Shown here: one piece after another, positions 1-9,855 of the stretch
How the letters are laid out: every line of letters begins with the position of its first letter
Numbering within the stretch: the first letter of the stretch is position 1
Source: Tubiluchus corallicola
Lineage: Eukaryota; Priapulida; Priapulimorpha; Priapulimorphida; Tubiluchidae
Direction of reading: 5' to 3'
Assembly (NCBI GenBank): GCA_030141605.1
Contig: JAQGDQ010000481.1
Span: 143,719-171,564 of the forward strand
DNA: 27,846 nt
Made by a program: the position numbers and the translations under genes
The notes under the pieces: generated by a model
Database searches by the model: none
Told to the model about the DNA's origin: nothing
The model's input: only the letters and a program-made list of their open reading frames with translations

Positions 1-102
1 GCGTACTTATTTAAACAACAATAAACAACAGATCAATCGGCAAATATCAAAAATACAATCAGGTTAGCATAAAACAAAGGGGAGCTGGCTACTGCTTGGA
101 AC

Positions 103-385
103 ATCAGTCCCACACACAGTTTTCAGATAACTTCTGCACTAGAACGTAACATTAAAGAGTCATTTCCAGTTGTCGGAGATAGACAGAAAGTTCTCAGCAA
201 GAATGCAGTCCAGTGTGAACACAGCATTCAGCAACACACGACATGAGCAGCGTATTTATGAAGTTTATCAGTCCCACACACAGTTTTCAGATGAGTAAAC
301 TTCTGCACTAGAACGTAACATTAAAGAGTCATTTCCAGTTGTCGGAGATAGACAGACAGTGGTCAGCAAGAACACAGTCCAGTGT
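103..385. repeat. Direct duplication of a ~115-bp block
   Basis: The block at 103-216 recurs at 267-385 with an extra 5 bp (a GAGTA-like insertion after TTTTCAGAT). Both copies start at ATCAGTCCCACACACAG and run through GTTGTCGGAGATAGACAG to a shared CAGTCCAGTGT. A second, smaller duplication follows: the segment ending CCATACAGTGACAAACC at about 386-418 recurs at about 529-559. The stretch lies upstream of the ShKT exon and is probably intronic. No coding sequence is evident. Confidence 0.85.
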
Positions 386-559
386 CCAAACACTGTCTGT
401 CCATACAGTGACAAACCACCATTACCACCATTAGTTCATAAGTTGAACTCCCAAAGTAAACTTGTCTCTTAAGGTAACATAAGAGGGTATGCATACCTGA
501 GTTCTTGTAAGCAATGTAAAGGCACCTCACCAAACACTGTCGTCCATACAGTGACAAAC

Positions 560-1015
560 CTCAGTGGTGGCACTGTCCCAAATTGTAGAGTCCAGGTAAG
601 AATACCAACATCGAAAAACAACACAACCAGAGTATGTGGCAGGTGCTGTCAAGACTGGCTTAACATCAATCACTGCTCAAAGCCAACACATATTAGTCCA
701 TGCTTCAACGATCACAAAGCTGTAGCTCTATCATACGCTTGTAACAGTAGCCAGCAGATGGCAGCAGCCAGCAGTGCAGGACCAGCTAATAGTTTATATA
801 TTTCTACAAGATAGTCATTATGCCAAAAATAATAGATAAATAATAATCAGCTTGTTACGTCCACTTTAATTGGAGATACGTCATACTGACGTAGTCCTCG
901 ATAACTAATAACCTACAATAAAAGGTATATTTTTCTTTGTGCGGTTTGTGTAAGCGTTACTAACTGAACATACATGTGTCAATATTACTGAACAAGATTT
1001 ATAATAATAATAGTA
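560..1015. other. Non-coding stretch, probably intron, nothing recognised
   Basis: An 87-codon ATG-initiated frame starting at 551 has no recognisable domain and begins inside the duplicated block, so it is treated as chance. The rest is AT-rich with no repeat or RNA gene that I can support. Confidence 0.5.
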
Positions 1016-1507
1016 AGTTTACGTGATAATACTAAAATAAACCTAACTTACCACGTGACTTATCATTTTCTTTAGCACACCACAAACAGTTTAAGTGATA
1101 ATGCTAAAATAAACCTAACTTACCACGTGACTTATCATTTTCTTCAACACACCACAAACAGTTTAAGTGATAATACTAAAATAAACCTAACTTACCACGT
1201 GACTTATCATTTTCTTTAGCACACCACAAACAGTTTAAGTGATAATACTAAAATAAACCTAACTTGCCATGTGACTTATCCTTTCCTGGAGCAAACAACA
1301 AACAGTTTAAGCGATAATACTGAAATAAACCTAACTTGCTACCTGACTTAATTTTTCCTTTAGCACACCACAAACAGTTTCAGTGATAATACTAAAATAA
1401 ACCTATCTTGCCACGTGACTTATCCTTTCCTTTAGCACACCACAAACACTTTAAGTGATAATACTAAAATAAACCTAACTTGCCACGTGACTTATCCTTT
1501 CCTCTAA
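1016..1507 (+). repeat. 72-bp tandem repeat, about 6.8 copies
   Basis: Units begin at 1016, 1088, 1160, 1232, 1304, 1376 and 1448, a constant period of 72 bp. Each unit runs AGTTTAAGTGATAATACT, then a segment with CCTAACTT and CCACGTGACTTATC, then a pyrimidine run ending in TTTAG and CACACCACAAAC. Five of the seven copies keep an exact CACGTG; copies 4 and 5 have degenerate forms. The array ends about 50 bp before the splice acceptor of the ShKT exon, so it is most simply intronic. It is not a CRISPR array: the copies are contiguous, with no unique spacers. Confidence 0.93.
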
Positions 1508-1537
1508 GAAGGTGTAAAATGATATTTTCCACTCAAA

Positions 1538-1559
1538 CTTTTTTCTTTACTTTTCGTAG
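1538..1559 (+). promoter_or_regulatory. 3' splice site (polypyrimidine tract and AG)
   Basis: A T-rich run with few purines (ACTTTTTTCTTTACTTTTCG) is followed directly by TAG and the open ShKT frame. Splicing here leaves a phase in which two exon bases complete the split codon. Confidence 0.75.
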
Positions 1560-1705
1560 CCTCGCCGGAGAGCTTCTTGACCGTGGATGAAGCCGCGAGT
1601 GACTGCAAGGACACCAGCATCTACTGTCCAGTCTGGGCTTCACAGGGACAATGTTATAACACCAATGTCAATTTCGTTTGCAAAAAGTCGTGTGGAAAGT
1701 GTTAA
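1560..1705 (+). CDS. Terminal exon encoding a ShKT domain (partial gene)
   Basis: A pyrimidine-rich tract ending TTTTCGTAG (AG at 1558-1559) precedes an open frame. Its first two bases complete a codon from an upstream exon, and it runs 47 codons to TAA at 1703-1705. The last 33 residues form a ShKT (SXC) domain. Six cysteines are spaced as in the family, with a D shortly after the first Cys, a CPVW segment, a Gly before the third Cys, and the closing CKKSCGKC ending the protein. ShKT domains are about 35 residues with three disulfides. They occur in secreted venom peptides and as C-terminal modules of secreted proteases, oxidoreductases and matrix proteins. The upstream exons, including any signal peptide or enzyme domain, are outside the window or unrecognised, so the function of the whole protein is unknown. 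The domain sits at the very C terminus. If the inverted repeat extends past the window, a second copy should lie beyond the right edge. Confidence 0.85.
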
Positions 1706-2500
1706 AGCTTGAGATCATTTGCACTAAACGCAGCGTTGGTGGGGAAATGAAATTAAAATGATGATTTTTTTTAAATTAAAAATACCGATGTGGACGTTGC
1801 AAAAGGAAAATGAATATAGATTATTAAGGCCAGTGTGAACCTGACTTAATAAATTTTAATCTTGTAGCTAAGGTGGCTCCATCTAGCTAGAAAGTTTAAA
1901 GTGTGGGCATTGACCTAGTTACGTTTTTCATTTATGCTGTTCTGTAGTATATGTGAACATGTGTCTTGTACAAGCTAGCGGAATTTTTCATTAGATATAT
2001 GCCGCAACGATGTAAGTTTATTTATATTAATATTTAATTTGATTTATTCACTGATATTTATGAATGGACTAAACTACGTAACAATCTAACTAAATTAACC
2101 AATGTCAGTCACCTTTGCCTTTCTATTTTTTTAAATATTGCAGAAATAAAGATCAGTGGTTTACATGAAAATTCAACTGAGACTTGAAGTTGTCATAAAT
2201 GCCTCTCAGAGACACTAATATAGATAAATGTGGTATGAACTGAGTAATTAAGTGAATTTATAGAGACACTCACTGCATTATAAGAAGAAAACAACGAAAG
2301 CAAAACCGGATCCAATGTTAAACTGCAGATCATAACAATCTACTGTTTAAAATATTGAAAGGAAACACACTATTTTTTCAAAAATGACTTACGTGAAAGA
2401 ATTATTACCACATGAACACATTTTCACGTTCGCGTCACTAGTTCTTCGGTGTTACATGCGTTTTGCCATTCGCTGGTTAGACGGGCACTAGCATCTGCAA
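1706..2500 (+). other. 3' untranslated and downstream region of the ShKT gene
   Basis: The first candidate polyadenylation signal is AATAAA at 1848-1853, 143 bp after the stop codon. A second is at 2145-2150. Beyond these the sequence is AT-rich, and I see no further exon, RNA gene or repeat. Confidence 0.5.
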
Positions 2501-2509
2501 CAAAAATAT

Positions 2510-2660
2510 ATACAGAATATATATATATATATATTAATTCTTTATCTGTCATTAAAATGGTTCACTCATTATAATAAAATTGAGTAAGCCTCAGCGTAAT
2601 GTTAAAATAACAACACTGTTCAAGACAAATGCGTCCAGTGCAGAGTAAAAAAACTAAATT
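2510..2660 (-). mobile_element. LINE 3'-tail fragment
   Basis: Read on the minus strand, this stretch shares the 17-mer TGCACTGGACGCATTTG (2626-2642) with the LINE tail at 7558-7574. It then ends in a comparable GATAAAGAATTA plus a TA-repeat tail at about 2515-2534. The same order of motif, AATAAAG-like signal and AT tail occurs at 7558-7750. It is an old, 3'-only copy. Whether it lies inside the palindrome cannot be seen, because its partner would fall beyond the window. Confidence 0.6.
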
Positions 2661-2664
2661 GCAA

Positions 2665-2930
2665 AACTAAGGCCTAATTATATACAATAAATGAACATAT
2701 TTACAAACACCATATTAAAATATTTTTACAAAACAATATTACAAAAGTACATTAAATTTTACATGACATATTTTACACTATATATACATTTGACATGACA
2801 CAATTAACAGAAACATGCTTTACATTACATAAATTTCACTCATTACATTTACACTATTTATACATTTGACATTACAAAACTAACATAACACGTATTACAT
2901 TGCATAATTTAAAAAAAAATACAAGGCATC
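2665..2930. repeat. AT-rich degenerate repeats
   Basis: The segment TACACTATATATACATTTGA near 2774 recurs with one change about 75 bp later, within a run of ACATTAC/ACATGAC-like units. No coding content is apparent. The stretch follows a LINE tail on the minus strand and may be the rest of its 3' region. The part from 2727 on is repeated at 27643-27846. Confidence 0.5.
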
Positions 2931-3159
2931 AGTTAAGAAGCCAGCGATTACTATATCAATAAATCATGCCATCTTCTAAATATTCTACTATAAAATCGCA
3001 TATCAGTTCGGTGGCATAATTACATGGTTTATAATAAAATTTGCTGATCCAATCATTCTTTTTCTTAAACTATAGGCAGAGCGAAGCAATAACAGCCATT
3101 CAGCGTCCTACACTTATAGGCAAGTACGCAACACCCAAATAATGAATAACATGTAGTGT

Positions 3160-3300
3160 TTACGCCTTGAAGTTTCAGGGATGAGAATTTTCCGCGGATA
3201 CACGGAATTCCGAGTTTTTGGAAGACCAGTGGTGCCATTTTTGTAAATTGTAAAAATTCGCTGAGAAAATTTTCACGGACCCAGTGCATTATTTCACAAG
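3160..3300. repeat. Unclassified dispersed element with GC-rich patch (left copy)
   Basis: This short unit contains TCAGGGATGAGAAT (3175-3188), TTCCGCGGA, CGGAATTCCG and GTTTTTGGAAGACCAGTGG within otherwise AT-rich DNA. The 14-mer also occurs inverted in the SINE at 3681-3694. I do not recognise the family. A 74-codon minus-strand frame overlaps it but has no domain. The right copy is at about 27273-27413. Confidence 0.45.
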
Positions 3301-3569
3301 CTGACCGCTAGTTGGCAGGCCGTCACGTTGTTTACATCACGTACATCAGTGTAACCACGTGTATATCTCTATGTATAAAAATATAGAATCAATTGTGCGG
3401 AGTTATTTGAGTCAATTGCAGACAGTTTTTATATACTTTTGCATAGGAGCAGCCAGTACTTAGGCGTTTTTGAGACAATTAGGTATCATGTATCCTTGAT
3501 AGTTTTGTATTTTAAATTATGCATGAAGCAAGGTAACTGACATTGAAAGTCAACTTAGAGGCTCTCTAT
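3301..3569. other. Non-coding, nothing recognised
   Basis: AT-rich sequence between two dispersed elements. No open frame, tandem repeat or RNA gene can be supported. It is paired with 27004-27272 in the right arm. Confidence 0.5.
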
Positions 3570-3765
3570 GGTCACAAAATTGCAATTTGTTGCTGGCTTC
3601 AATGGGGCTCCCGTGAACCCCGTTGGGGGCCTAGATGGCCCCAAAACCCCCGGCCTGTTTCAGAGTTTTTGCAATTTGTCATTCTCATCCCTGAAGTTTG
3701 CAATCGCTAGACTCGAATTCAAGACTTGCGTGTTTGCAGTGCAAAATCTAGACCACCAAGCCACA
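3570..3765 (-). mobile_element. tRNA-derived SINE (left copy)
   Basis: On the minus strand a tRNA-like head begins with GGCTTGGTGGTCTAG, which resembles a polymerase III A box. About 35 nt on comes GAATTCGAGTC, close to the B-box consensus. A non-tRNA body follows with TCAGGGATGAGAAT and a GC-rich hairpin (GGGGCC, ATCTA, GGCCCC). The unit reads more easily on the plus strand of the right arm (26808-27003). No target-site duplication was identified with confidence. Confidence 0.6.
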
Positions 3766-4130
3766 CATAACAGGATAATAATAACTTCTATTTTTATGGC
3801 AGCATATTAAAAAAACAGGAATGGAGTTTGCATAAATACAGACGGTGGCAGGGCCTGCCATCTATCATTCGTTTCGACTACTAAATTGTAGTGACCGTTT
3901 TCCTGAAAAATTTAACGCCAGATGTCGCAAGGTGGTCATTTATCACCAGTAATACGTTCCCACGCTTTTATACCTAATATTATGTGTATATATCACGCGT
4001 GTGTTTTAATGGATAGCTACTATTGACTATTACTATTGAGCTGCTTGGTTTCTTTTACATTTTAGTAGCATTAAAAATATAAATTTCTTGTAGAAAATGG
4101 CTGTTACCAAAGAGAATTTTAACTGAGTTA

Positions 4131-4540
4131 ATGCAAAAAGCTCTAAAACTTCTAAGGAAAGTTTTAAAGATAAGATGGCCATACATAATCGATAACGAAG
4201 ATTTATACACCAGAAGTTTCAAAAGTCAAGACTGAAGATTAAGATGGCTAGGACATCTTGTAAAATTACCAAATGAAGCACCTGTAATAATCGCTTTAAT
4301 CCTAGCCTTAAAACCTTGCAAAAAACCACCTGACAAACCAAAAACAACTTTGGATAGCTAAGATAAATAAAGATGTTCAACAACTTTAACCAAATCTATC
4401 TTTAGAAGTGGGAGAACTTACTCTGTTACCTGCAGGGAAAATTGGGTGGAATACTCTAGTAAATGTTAATGCCCCAGCGTCTATGAGAGTGAGATGGAGT
4501 AAGACTGAAGAAAAAGAAGAAGAAAATAAAAGACGTACCT
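4131..4540 (+). pseudogene. Decayed LINE reverse-transcriptase C-terminal region (left copy)
   Basis: From 4131 the frame reads a segment with KIRWPYIIDNEDLYTR, then an in-frame TGA at 4233-4235, then RLRWLGHLVKLPNEAP and KPPDKPKTT. This is the familiar tail that follows the reverse-transcriptase domain in many non-LTR retrotransposons (RW-P-RI-NE-LY, WLGH-RMPNEAP, GRPKTTW). After more stops, the homology continues in another frame with LEVGELTLLPAG and NAPASMRVRW, so there is at least one frameshift. Only the 3' end of the element is present; the polymerase core and endonuclease are missing. The fragment runs into the GA-rich tract. It is non-functional. The family assignment beyond non-LTR is not attempted. 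Confidence 0.8.
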
Positions 4541-4615
4541 ACACACTCTTTCCCATGAAAGCGTTCTAATGTCCACGTTGTCTAAAATGTAGTGAAACTT
4601 CTTCCGATTTTCCTC

Positions 4616-5028
4616 GGAGATAAAGAGAAAAAAGTGAGTGGGAAAAGAAGAGGGAGAGAAAGAGATCAGAGAGAAAGAAAGAGAGGGATAGAGATAAAGT
4701 CAAGGAGAAAGACGAAGAGAAGGAGAAAGAGAGAGAGAGAGAGAGAGAAAAGCGAGTAGGAAAAAAAGAGAAAGAGGGAAGGGGAGAAAGAGAGAAATAA
4801 ATAAATAAATCTTTTATATTACATTATGTTTACACAACGTAAACCCCTCTAATTGCAGAAAAATTGACAGGGTAAAAAGAAACAGAGAGAGAGAGAGAAA
4901 AAATGAAAAAGAGAGAGACAGACAGACAAAGAGAGAAAAAGAGTGAGTGAGTGAGAGAGAGAGAGAGAGACAGAGAGAGAGAGAGAAACAGAGAGAGTCA
5001 GAGACAGAAAGAGAGAGAAGGAGAGAGG

Positions 5029-5063
<35 letters not shown>

Positions 5064-5107
5064 GAAAAAGAGAGAGACAGACAGACAAAGAGAGAAAAAG
5101 AGTGAGT

Positions 5108-5145
<38 letters not shown>

Positions 5146-5179
5146 GAGAGAGTGAGAGACAGAGAGAGAGAGAAGGAGA

Positions 5180-5240
<61 letters not shown>
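4616..5240. repeat. Long GA-rich (polypurine) tract, left copy
   Basis: About 600 bp consist mostly of GA dinucleotides with AAAG, GGGA and GTGA interruptions; it is broken near 4800-4870 by an AAAT run and 60 bp of ordinary sequence. Internal duplication is visible: AATGAAAAAGAGAGAGACAG, the GACAGACA segment and GTGAGTGAGTGAG each occur twice, about 140 bp apart. Long RERE or SLSL reading frames here are products of the dinucleotide and not genes. One GA run (between GTGAGTGAGTG and AAACAG, about 5113-5140) has 28 bp here and 26 bp in the right arm. Confidence 0.95.
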
Positions 5241-5244
<4 letters not shown>

Positions 5245-6076
5245 GGGATTCTCCAATATACTTTTATATTATTACTGATACTTTGATGATGTCTGGGATT
5301 TTGCACAGATGAATATTAATAAAAACCAAAGATTATTCCAGATTTTGTACAAATCTCACAGTTTCTTTCCATAATAGCATTCAAATCTTCCACTGACTGA
5401 TACATTAAACTCGGAAATCCCTGGGATTTTTCCTGCACTTCCCGCCGTCCAATTGACGCAGCGTTCATTGATGGGAAGTGAATAAAATGGAAGAGGCGGA
5501 TAGACGAATGAAAGTGAGGGGATAAGAGAATAAAAGAGGTGGATAACGAAATCTTTTATCTCGTTTTTCAAATTTGGAAGCAGCGGATCGTCAACGCTAT
5601 GAGGATTTCCAAGCAATCCCCTGGCGGATGAAGTAGGTATTAGGGGTTTATGTTCTTGAAAGAGCATAATATTGAGGGATTTAGAGTCACTTGAAAATAA
5701 TTTCGTAAAATCTCATCAACAAGTAAACAGAGTATTTGACTTAACAATAGTTTCGAAATTTTTAGCCCTTAAAATGGCCAATTTTTAGTGAGCCTGCCCC
5801 CTAGTGGTGGTGGATGTGATAGTATTTTAATAGAGAAACTGTACTTTTTGTGGTGAAAAATCAATAAATAAATAGATAACTGATCAATATGCATTGTTTG
5901 TTCAATTAATCAATTTATTTCACTCCAAGCAATACATATACAATACATCAACATACAATATTATTGAAACAAAAACAAATAGTATAGGTAAACAAACGTT
6001 GATGAAGTCAAATTAACCAAATAAAAGAGTTGCTGTATGACACCTTGAAAGCTTGGCTTGTTAAGGTGGCAGAAAT
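5241..6076. other. Mostly unrecognised sequence between GA tract and minisatellite
   Basis: A 103-codon minus-strand frame (5356-5667) is conserved between arms only because the arms are identical. It has no domain, signal peptide or codon pattern that I recognise, so it is not called as a gene. The stretch includes a CTCF-like motif at 5795-5807. An AAATAAATTGATTAATTG-like tail on the minus strand at about 5900-5935 could be the end of a retroelement. Confidence 0.5.
5795..5807 (-). promoter_or_regulatory. CTCF-like motif (left copy)
   Basis: The minus strand reads CCACTAGGGGGCA, which fits the vertebrate and insect CTCF core (CCASYAGRKGGCR) at every position. A single 13-mer in 28 kb can arise by chance, and non-bilaterian animals lack CTCF, so the role is speculative. 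The copy at 24768-24780 points the other way. Confidence 0.25.
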
Positions 6077-6446
6077 GAGTGAATGAAAGAATGGTTAGGG
6101 TTACTAGACATGATGGAATGGAAAAAATAGTAAGATTAGGGATAGGAAGAAGGAAGAGAGGAGAGGATGAGTGAATGAAAGAATGGTTAGGGTTAGTAGA
6201 CATGATGGCATGGAAAAAATAGTAAGATTAGGGATAGGAAGAAGGAAGGGAGGTGAGGATGAGTGAATGAAAGAATGGTTAGGGTTAGTAGACATGATGG
6301 CATGGAAAAAATAGTAAGATTAGGGATAGGAAGAAGGAAGGGAGGGGAGGATGAGTGAATGAAAGAATGGTTAGGGTTAGTAGACATGATGGCATGGAAA
6401 AAATAGTAAGATTAGGGATAGGAAGAAGGAAAAGAGGAGAAGAAAT
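6077..6446. repeat. 92-bp minisatellite, four copies (left copy)
   Basis: Units start at 6077, 6169, 6261 and 6353, each with GAGTGAATGAAAGAATGG, then GTTAGGGTTAG, then GACATGATGG and an AGGAAGAAGGAA block. The first unit differs most (GGGTTACTAG). The short TTAGGG pair in each unit resembles the animal telomere repeat but never exceeds one and a half units. Confidence 0.93.
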
Positions 6447-6654
6447 GACCAGTTATTAGTGGACTATTAGTCCAGTAACACAAACTGGACAATTTAATAC
6501 ATATCTCTACAGCAATCATGTAGCTAATATGGCAGCAACTAAATGATGACTATGACGACAACTGAGAGAGCAGCTATTGTAATTGACTTGGCGAATTCGT
6601 TCAAATATAAATAATTTTCCTCGCGACATTATCAGTACAAGGTCATTGCCGTGA

Positions 6655-7140
6655 CTGCTATTGCTAATGCTGCCTCTCCTATTGTTGTTAGTGTTGTTAT
6701 TGTTATTGGTGCGGCTATTGTTGTTGGTGTTGCTATTGTTGTTGGTGTTGCTATTGCTATTGGTGTGGCTATTGTTGTTGGTGTTGCTATTGTTGTTGGT
6801 GTTGTTATTGTTATTGGTGCGGCTATTGTTGTTGGTGTTGTTATTGTTATTGGTGTGGCTATTATTGTTGGTGTTGCTATTGTTATTGATGTTACTATTG
6901 TTGTTGGTTTGGCTATTGTTGTTGGTGTTGCTATTGTTAGTGGTGTTGCTATTGTTGTTGGTGTTGCTATTGTTAGTGGTGTGGCTATTGTTGTTGGTGT
7001 TGCTATTGCTGTTGATGTGGTTATTGTTGTTGGTGTTGCTATTGTTATTGGTGTGGTTATTGTTGTTGATGTTGCTATTGTTAGTGGTGTTGCTATTGTT
7101 ATTGGTGTGGCTATTGTTGTTGATGTTGCTATTGTTACTG
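6655..7140. repeat. 18-bp minisatellite, about 27 copies (left copy)
   Basis: The basic unit is GCTATTGTTGTTGGTGTT with many point variants (GCGGCT, GTTATTG, GTTAGTG, GTTGATG). Because 18 is a multiple of three, every frame stays open. Reading frames of 168 codons (AIVVGV repeats), 267 codons (Leu-rich) and, on the other strand, 257 codons (NNNSNT repeats) all arise from the satellite. The 267-codon frame runs on into the LINE tail below. Confidence 0.93.
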
Positions 7141-7670
7141 GTCCTGTTTTTATATAAATGCATCAACAATATTAACACGCCCTTCATCAAAAATAAGCTT
7201 CCACTCCTCTTGGAGCCAACATTAAATCCAAGAACACACAATATTAAACAAATACGCACTAATAACAAATACAGCAACAATTCTATCATTAAACAAGGAG
7301 TTCAACTTTGGAATACCCTACCATCAAATTTAAAACAAATCAAGTCTTTCTACGAATTCAAATCAAAATTAAAAATACATATATTAAATCGTTTTGAAAA
7401 CCCTACATACGTAAACGATAATATACATTCATCCGCAAATTTTATTTACCCACGTCCATTTTAAATTGTATATATATTGTATACAGTCTATTATAATTTG
7501 CGTGTAACATTATAATGTATATTTTGTTTTAAATTTTCGGCACAGTAGTGTTTAGTTTGCACTGGACGCATTTGCCTTTAACAGTTGTGTGAATTTTATT
7601 CTCGTGATGCGATGTTCTTTTATGTTTTTATAGTTATGAATATCGATTTTTTATGGCAAATAAAGATTAT
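7141..7670 (+). pseudogene. LINE C-terminal and 3' tail fragment (left copy)
   Basis: In the frame ending at TAA 7462-7464 the translation contains YKCINNINTPFI, then GVQLWNTLPSNLKQI and FKSKLKIHIL. This is the signature end of many non-LTR retrotransposon ORF2 proteins (a LWN-LP segment followed by a FK-LK-L segment). An AT-rich 3' region of about 200 bp follows, ending in AAATAAAGATTATTAT, which leads into a TA-rich tail. Everything upstream of the C terminus is replaced by the 18-bp minisatellite, so the element is 5'-truncated and inactive. A related tail lies at 2510-2660. Confidence 0.75.
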
Positions 7671-7753
7671 TATATATTATATTTATATATATTATATATA
7701 AATATTATATATATTATATTATATATATTATATATTATATATATATATATATC
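7671..7753. repeat. TA-rich tract (left copy)
   Basis: Irregular TATATTA/TATA repeats form the tail of the LINE fragment. The 7641-7760 interval was compared base by base with the right arm and is identical, which is unusual for such an unstable sequence. Confidence 0.9.
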
Positions 7754-8394
7754 ATACATTCTCAACTAAAATGTATTTGTTGCATAGTGGAAAAAGTTTG
7801 ATTAGTAATATTACTGTACGTCGATCCACTTAAAATAAACAAAGTTTGAATTAAAATTGTTCTTCATTCTCTACATTTTCGGGACGCGTGGTACAGGCTA
7901 ATTATATACAAAATTTCACAGTAAATCAACAAAACAAAGAATCAAGCACACAGTCGCAGCTGCTGCACAGCCATGTTTAATCCTCTAAGATTTGTTTCCA
8001 CCGTTTGCGAAATCCACGTGGTGAGTCCAGCCCGCGTAATAAAGCGCCTTCTATGGGCAAAAAATGAAAATAAAGAAGTAATTTAACGCTGCCCAGAGTA
8101 CGTAACTTTTGCCTTTGTCAAGATTTTCGCGATTTCGTGCCACGGAAATGTTCTGTTGTGAGAGTTTGGAAGTTTGGTTTAAAACCATCGATGTCTGGAG
8201 TTGCCGCTGCTTTTAAATCCCTCTGTCTAAAGCCTACCATTCGCTGATATGTATCGTGTATAATGTAGGATTAGCTGTGGTAATACACATCGCTGCAAAA
8301 CTATGAATAACATTATGGATGGCAATTCTGCTGTGCAGTGTTGCCAGTTCTGTTCTTCTCAGCCATCCCTTCAGACACACTAGCTCAGATGGAT
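7754..8394. other. Non-coding stretch, nothing recognised (left copy)
   Basis: Mixed-composition sequence without a credible exon, RNA gene or repeat. Its partner is 22181-22821. Confidence 0.5.
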
Positions 8395-9060
8395 CCATTC
8401 GTTCTACATTTATTTGTTCGTTTGGTTAAATCTTTATTCGTTCATTCAATCATTCGTTCGCGCATCGATTCATTCATTCGTTCATTCATTCATTCAATCA
8501 TTTACTCGTTCGGACGTTAGTAGTTCGTTTGTTTATTCATTCACTCATCCATTCATTCATTCACTCGTTCTTTCACTAGTTCGGTTTTCTATTCATTAAT
8601 TTATTCGTTCATTTACTAGTACGTTCGTCGCTCGTTTGTTCATTCATTCGCTCACTCATTCGTTCGTTCGTTTGTCCATTCATTCATTCTTTCTTTCTTT
8701 CTTTGATCCACTCTATTTATTCTTTTCTTTGTTACTTCATTTTTCATTCATTTCTTTCTTTGTCTGCTTTTTTCTTCCTTCATAAACGTTTGTCTTCTCA
8801 GTTCGTTTTTTGAAATTTCTTTCCAATTTTTCTTTCTTTTTTCTATTGTTTACTCAATTTTATTTTCTGTTGTTCTTTCGTTCGTTATTCTTTTCTCTGT
8901 TACTTCTTTCTTCATTCATTCTTTCTTCCTTGTTTCTTGTGTTTTTTCCGTCACTTGTTTCTCCTTTTTTTAATTCTTTTCCTCGGCTTTTGATTTTCGC
9001 CTGTGTTTTTGCTTGATATTTAGTTAGCTGTTCCTTTATTTTTCTTCTTTCTTCTCTTCT
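8395..9060. repeat. ATTC/GTTC tetranucleotide and T-rich tract (left copy)
   Basis: From 8395 to about 8705 the sequence is CATT/CGTT/CACT tetranucleotides. It then becomes TTTC/TTCT-rich with few purines up to about 9060. The 60-68 codon frames here are rich in F, S, L and H and are by-products of the repeat. Confidence 0.88.
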
Positions 9061-9336
9061 TATCTTTTCTCTGTCTCGTCGCTATTCTCGGCCCGCGTAA
9101 GCTAATAACAACGTTGGCTTCCGTCCCTTCAAACACATCTTGAGCTTCATCTTGGCTTCAGTCAGGTAATTGCCTCGCTAAGGAAAGAGTTAACGACTTA
9201 GAGACGCTGAAACAAAGCGGCGGTAATGAAGATTTCCGGGGGGAATTTGCTCTCTACTTGTCGCCATGGTTGTGACGTTCTTAACGAAGATTTTATGAAT
9301 TTTAACAGAATGCGAGTACCGCAAAATCATATGATG

Positions 9337-9494
9337 TAATCATTATGATGATGATGATGGCAATGATGATGATGATGATGATGATGATGATGCTGTGGTG
9401 GTGGTGGCGATGATGGTGATGATGATGGTGATGATGATGATGCGGTGGTGGTGGTGGTTGGTGGTGGTGGCGATGATGATGATGATGATGGCGG

Positions 9495-9550
<56 letters not shown>

Positions 9551-9628
9551 TGGTGTTGGTGGTGGTAGTGGTGTTGGTGGTGGTGGTGGTGGTGATGATG
9601 GTGATGATGGTGATGATGATGATGGCGG

Positions 9629-9660
<32 letters not shown>

Positions 9661-9775
9661 TGGTGGTGGTGATGATGATGATGATGATGATGATGATGAC
9701 GATGATAATGATGATGTGGTGGTGGTGGTGGTGATGATGATGATGATGATGATGATGACTATGATCATGATGAGA
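9337..9775. repeat. GAT/GGT trinucleotide array (left copy)
   Basis: About 440 bp of GAT and GGT triplets give poly-D, V, H, S and I frames on both strands. Two clusters differ from the right arm. At 9625 and 9628 the left has GGCGGTG where the right complement has GACGATG. At 9658-9660 three bases differ, so the left reads ATGTGG where the right reads TGATGG. The array length is the same in both arms. Confidence 0.93.
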
Positions 9776-9855
9776 GGCAATAATTGACATGCAGGCGTAT
9801 TCTGCGTAGAAACTAACTTAGTTAGATGCAAGACTAGAGAAAATCGAAGTACAGT

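Noticed and set aside
1016-1507. Regular 72-bp units as a possible CRISPR array
   Set aside because: The units are contiguous tandem copies without unique spacers, and the context is animal DNA with spliced coding sequence.
4849-5312. SLSL and RERE reading frames over the GA tract, and their copies at 25263-25759
   Set aside because: They are dinucleotide by-products. The frames differ between the arms only because one GA unit is missing.
5356-5667. 103-codon minus-strand frame, identical in both arms
   Set aside because: Arm identity explains its conservation. There is no recognisable domain, splice context or coding bias strong enough to call it.
6077-6446. Interstitial telomere repeats
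   Set aside because: Each 92-bp unit has only GTTAGGGTTAG, too short to be a telomeric tract; it is part of the minisatellite.
6516-7289. 257-codon Asn/Ser/Thr-rich frame on the minus strand
   Set aside because: It is generated by the 18-bp minisatellite, which keeps all frames open.
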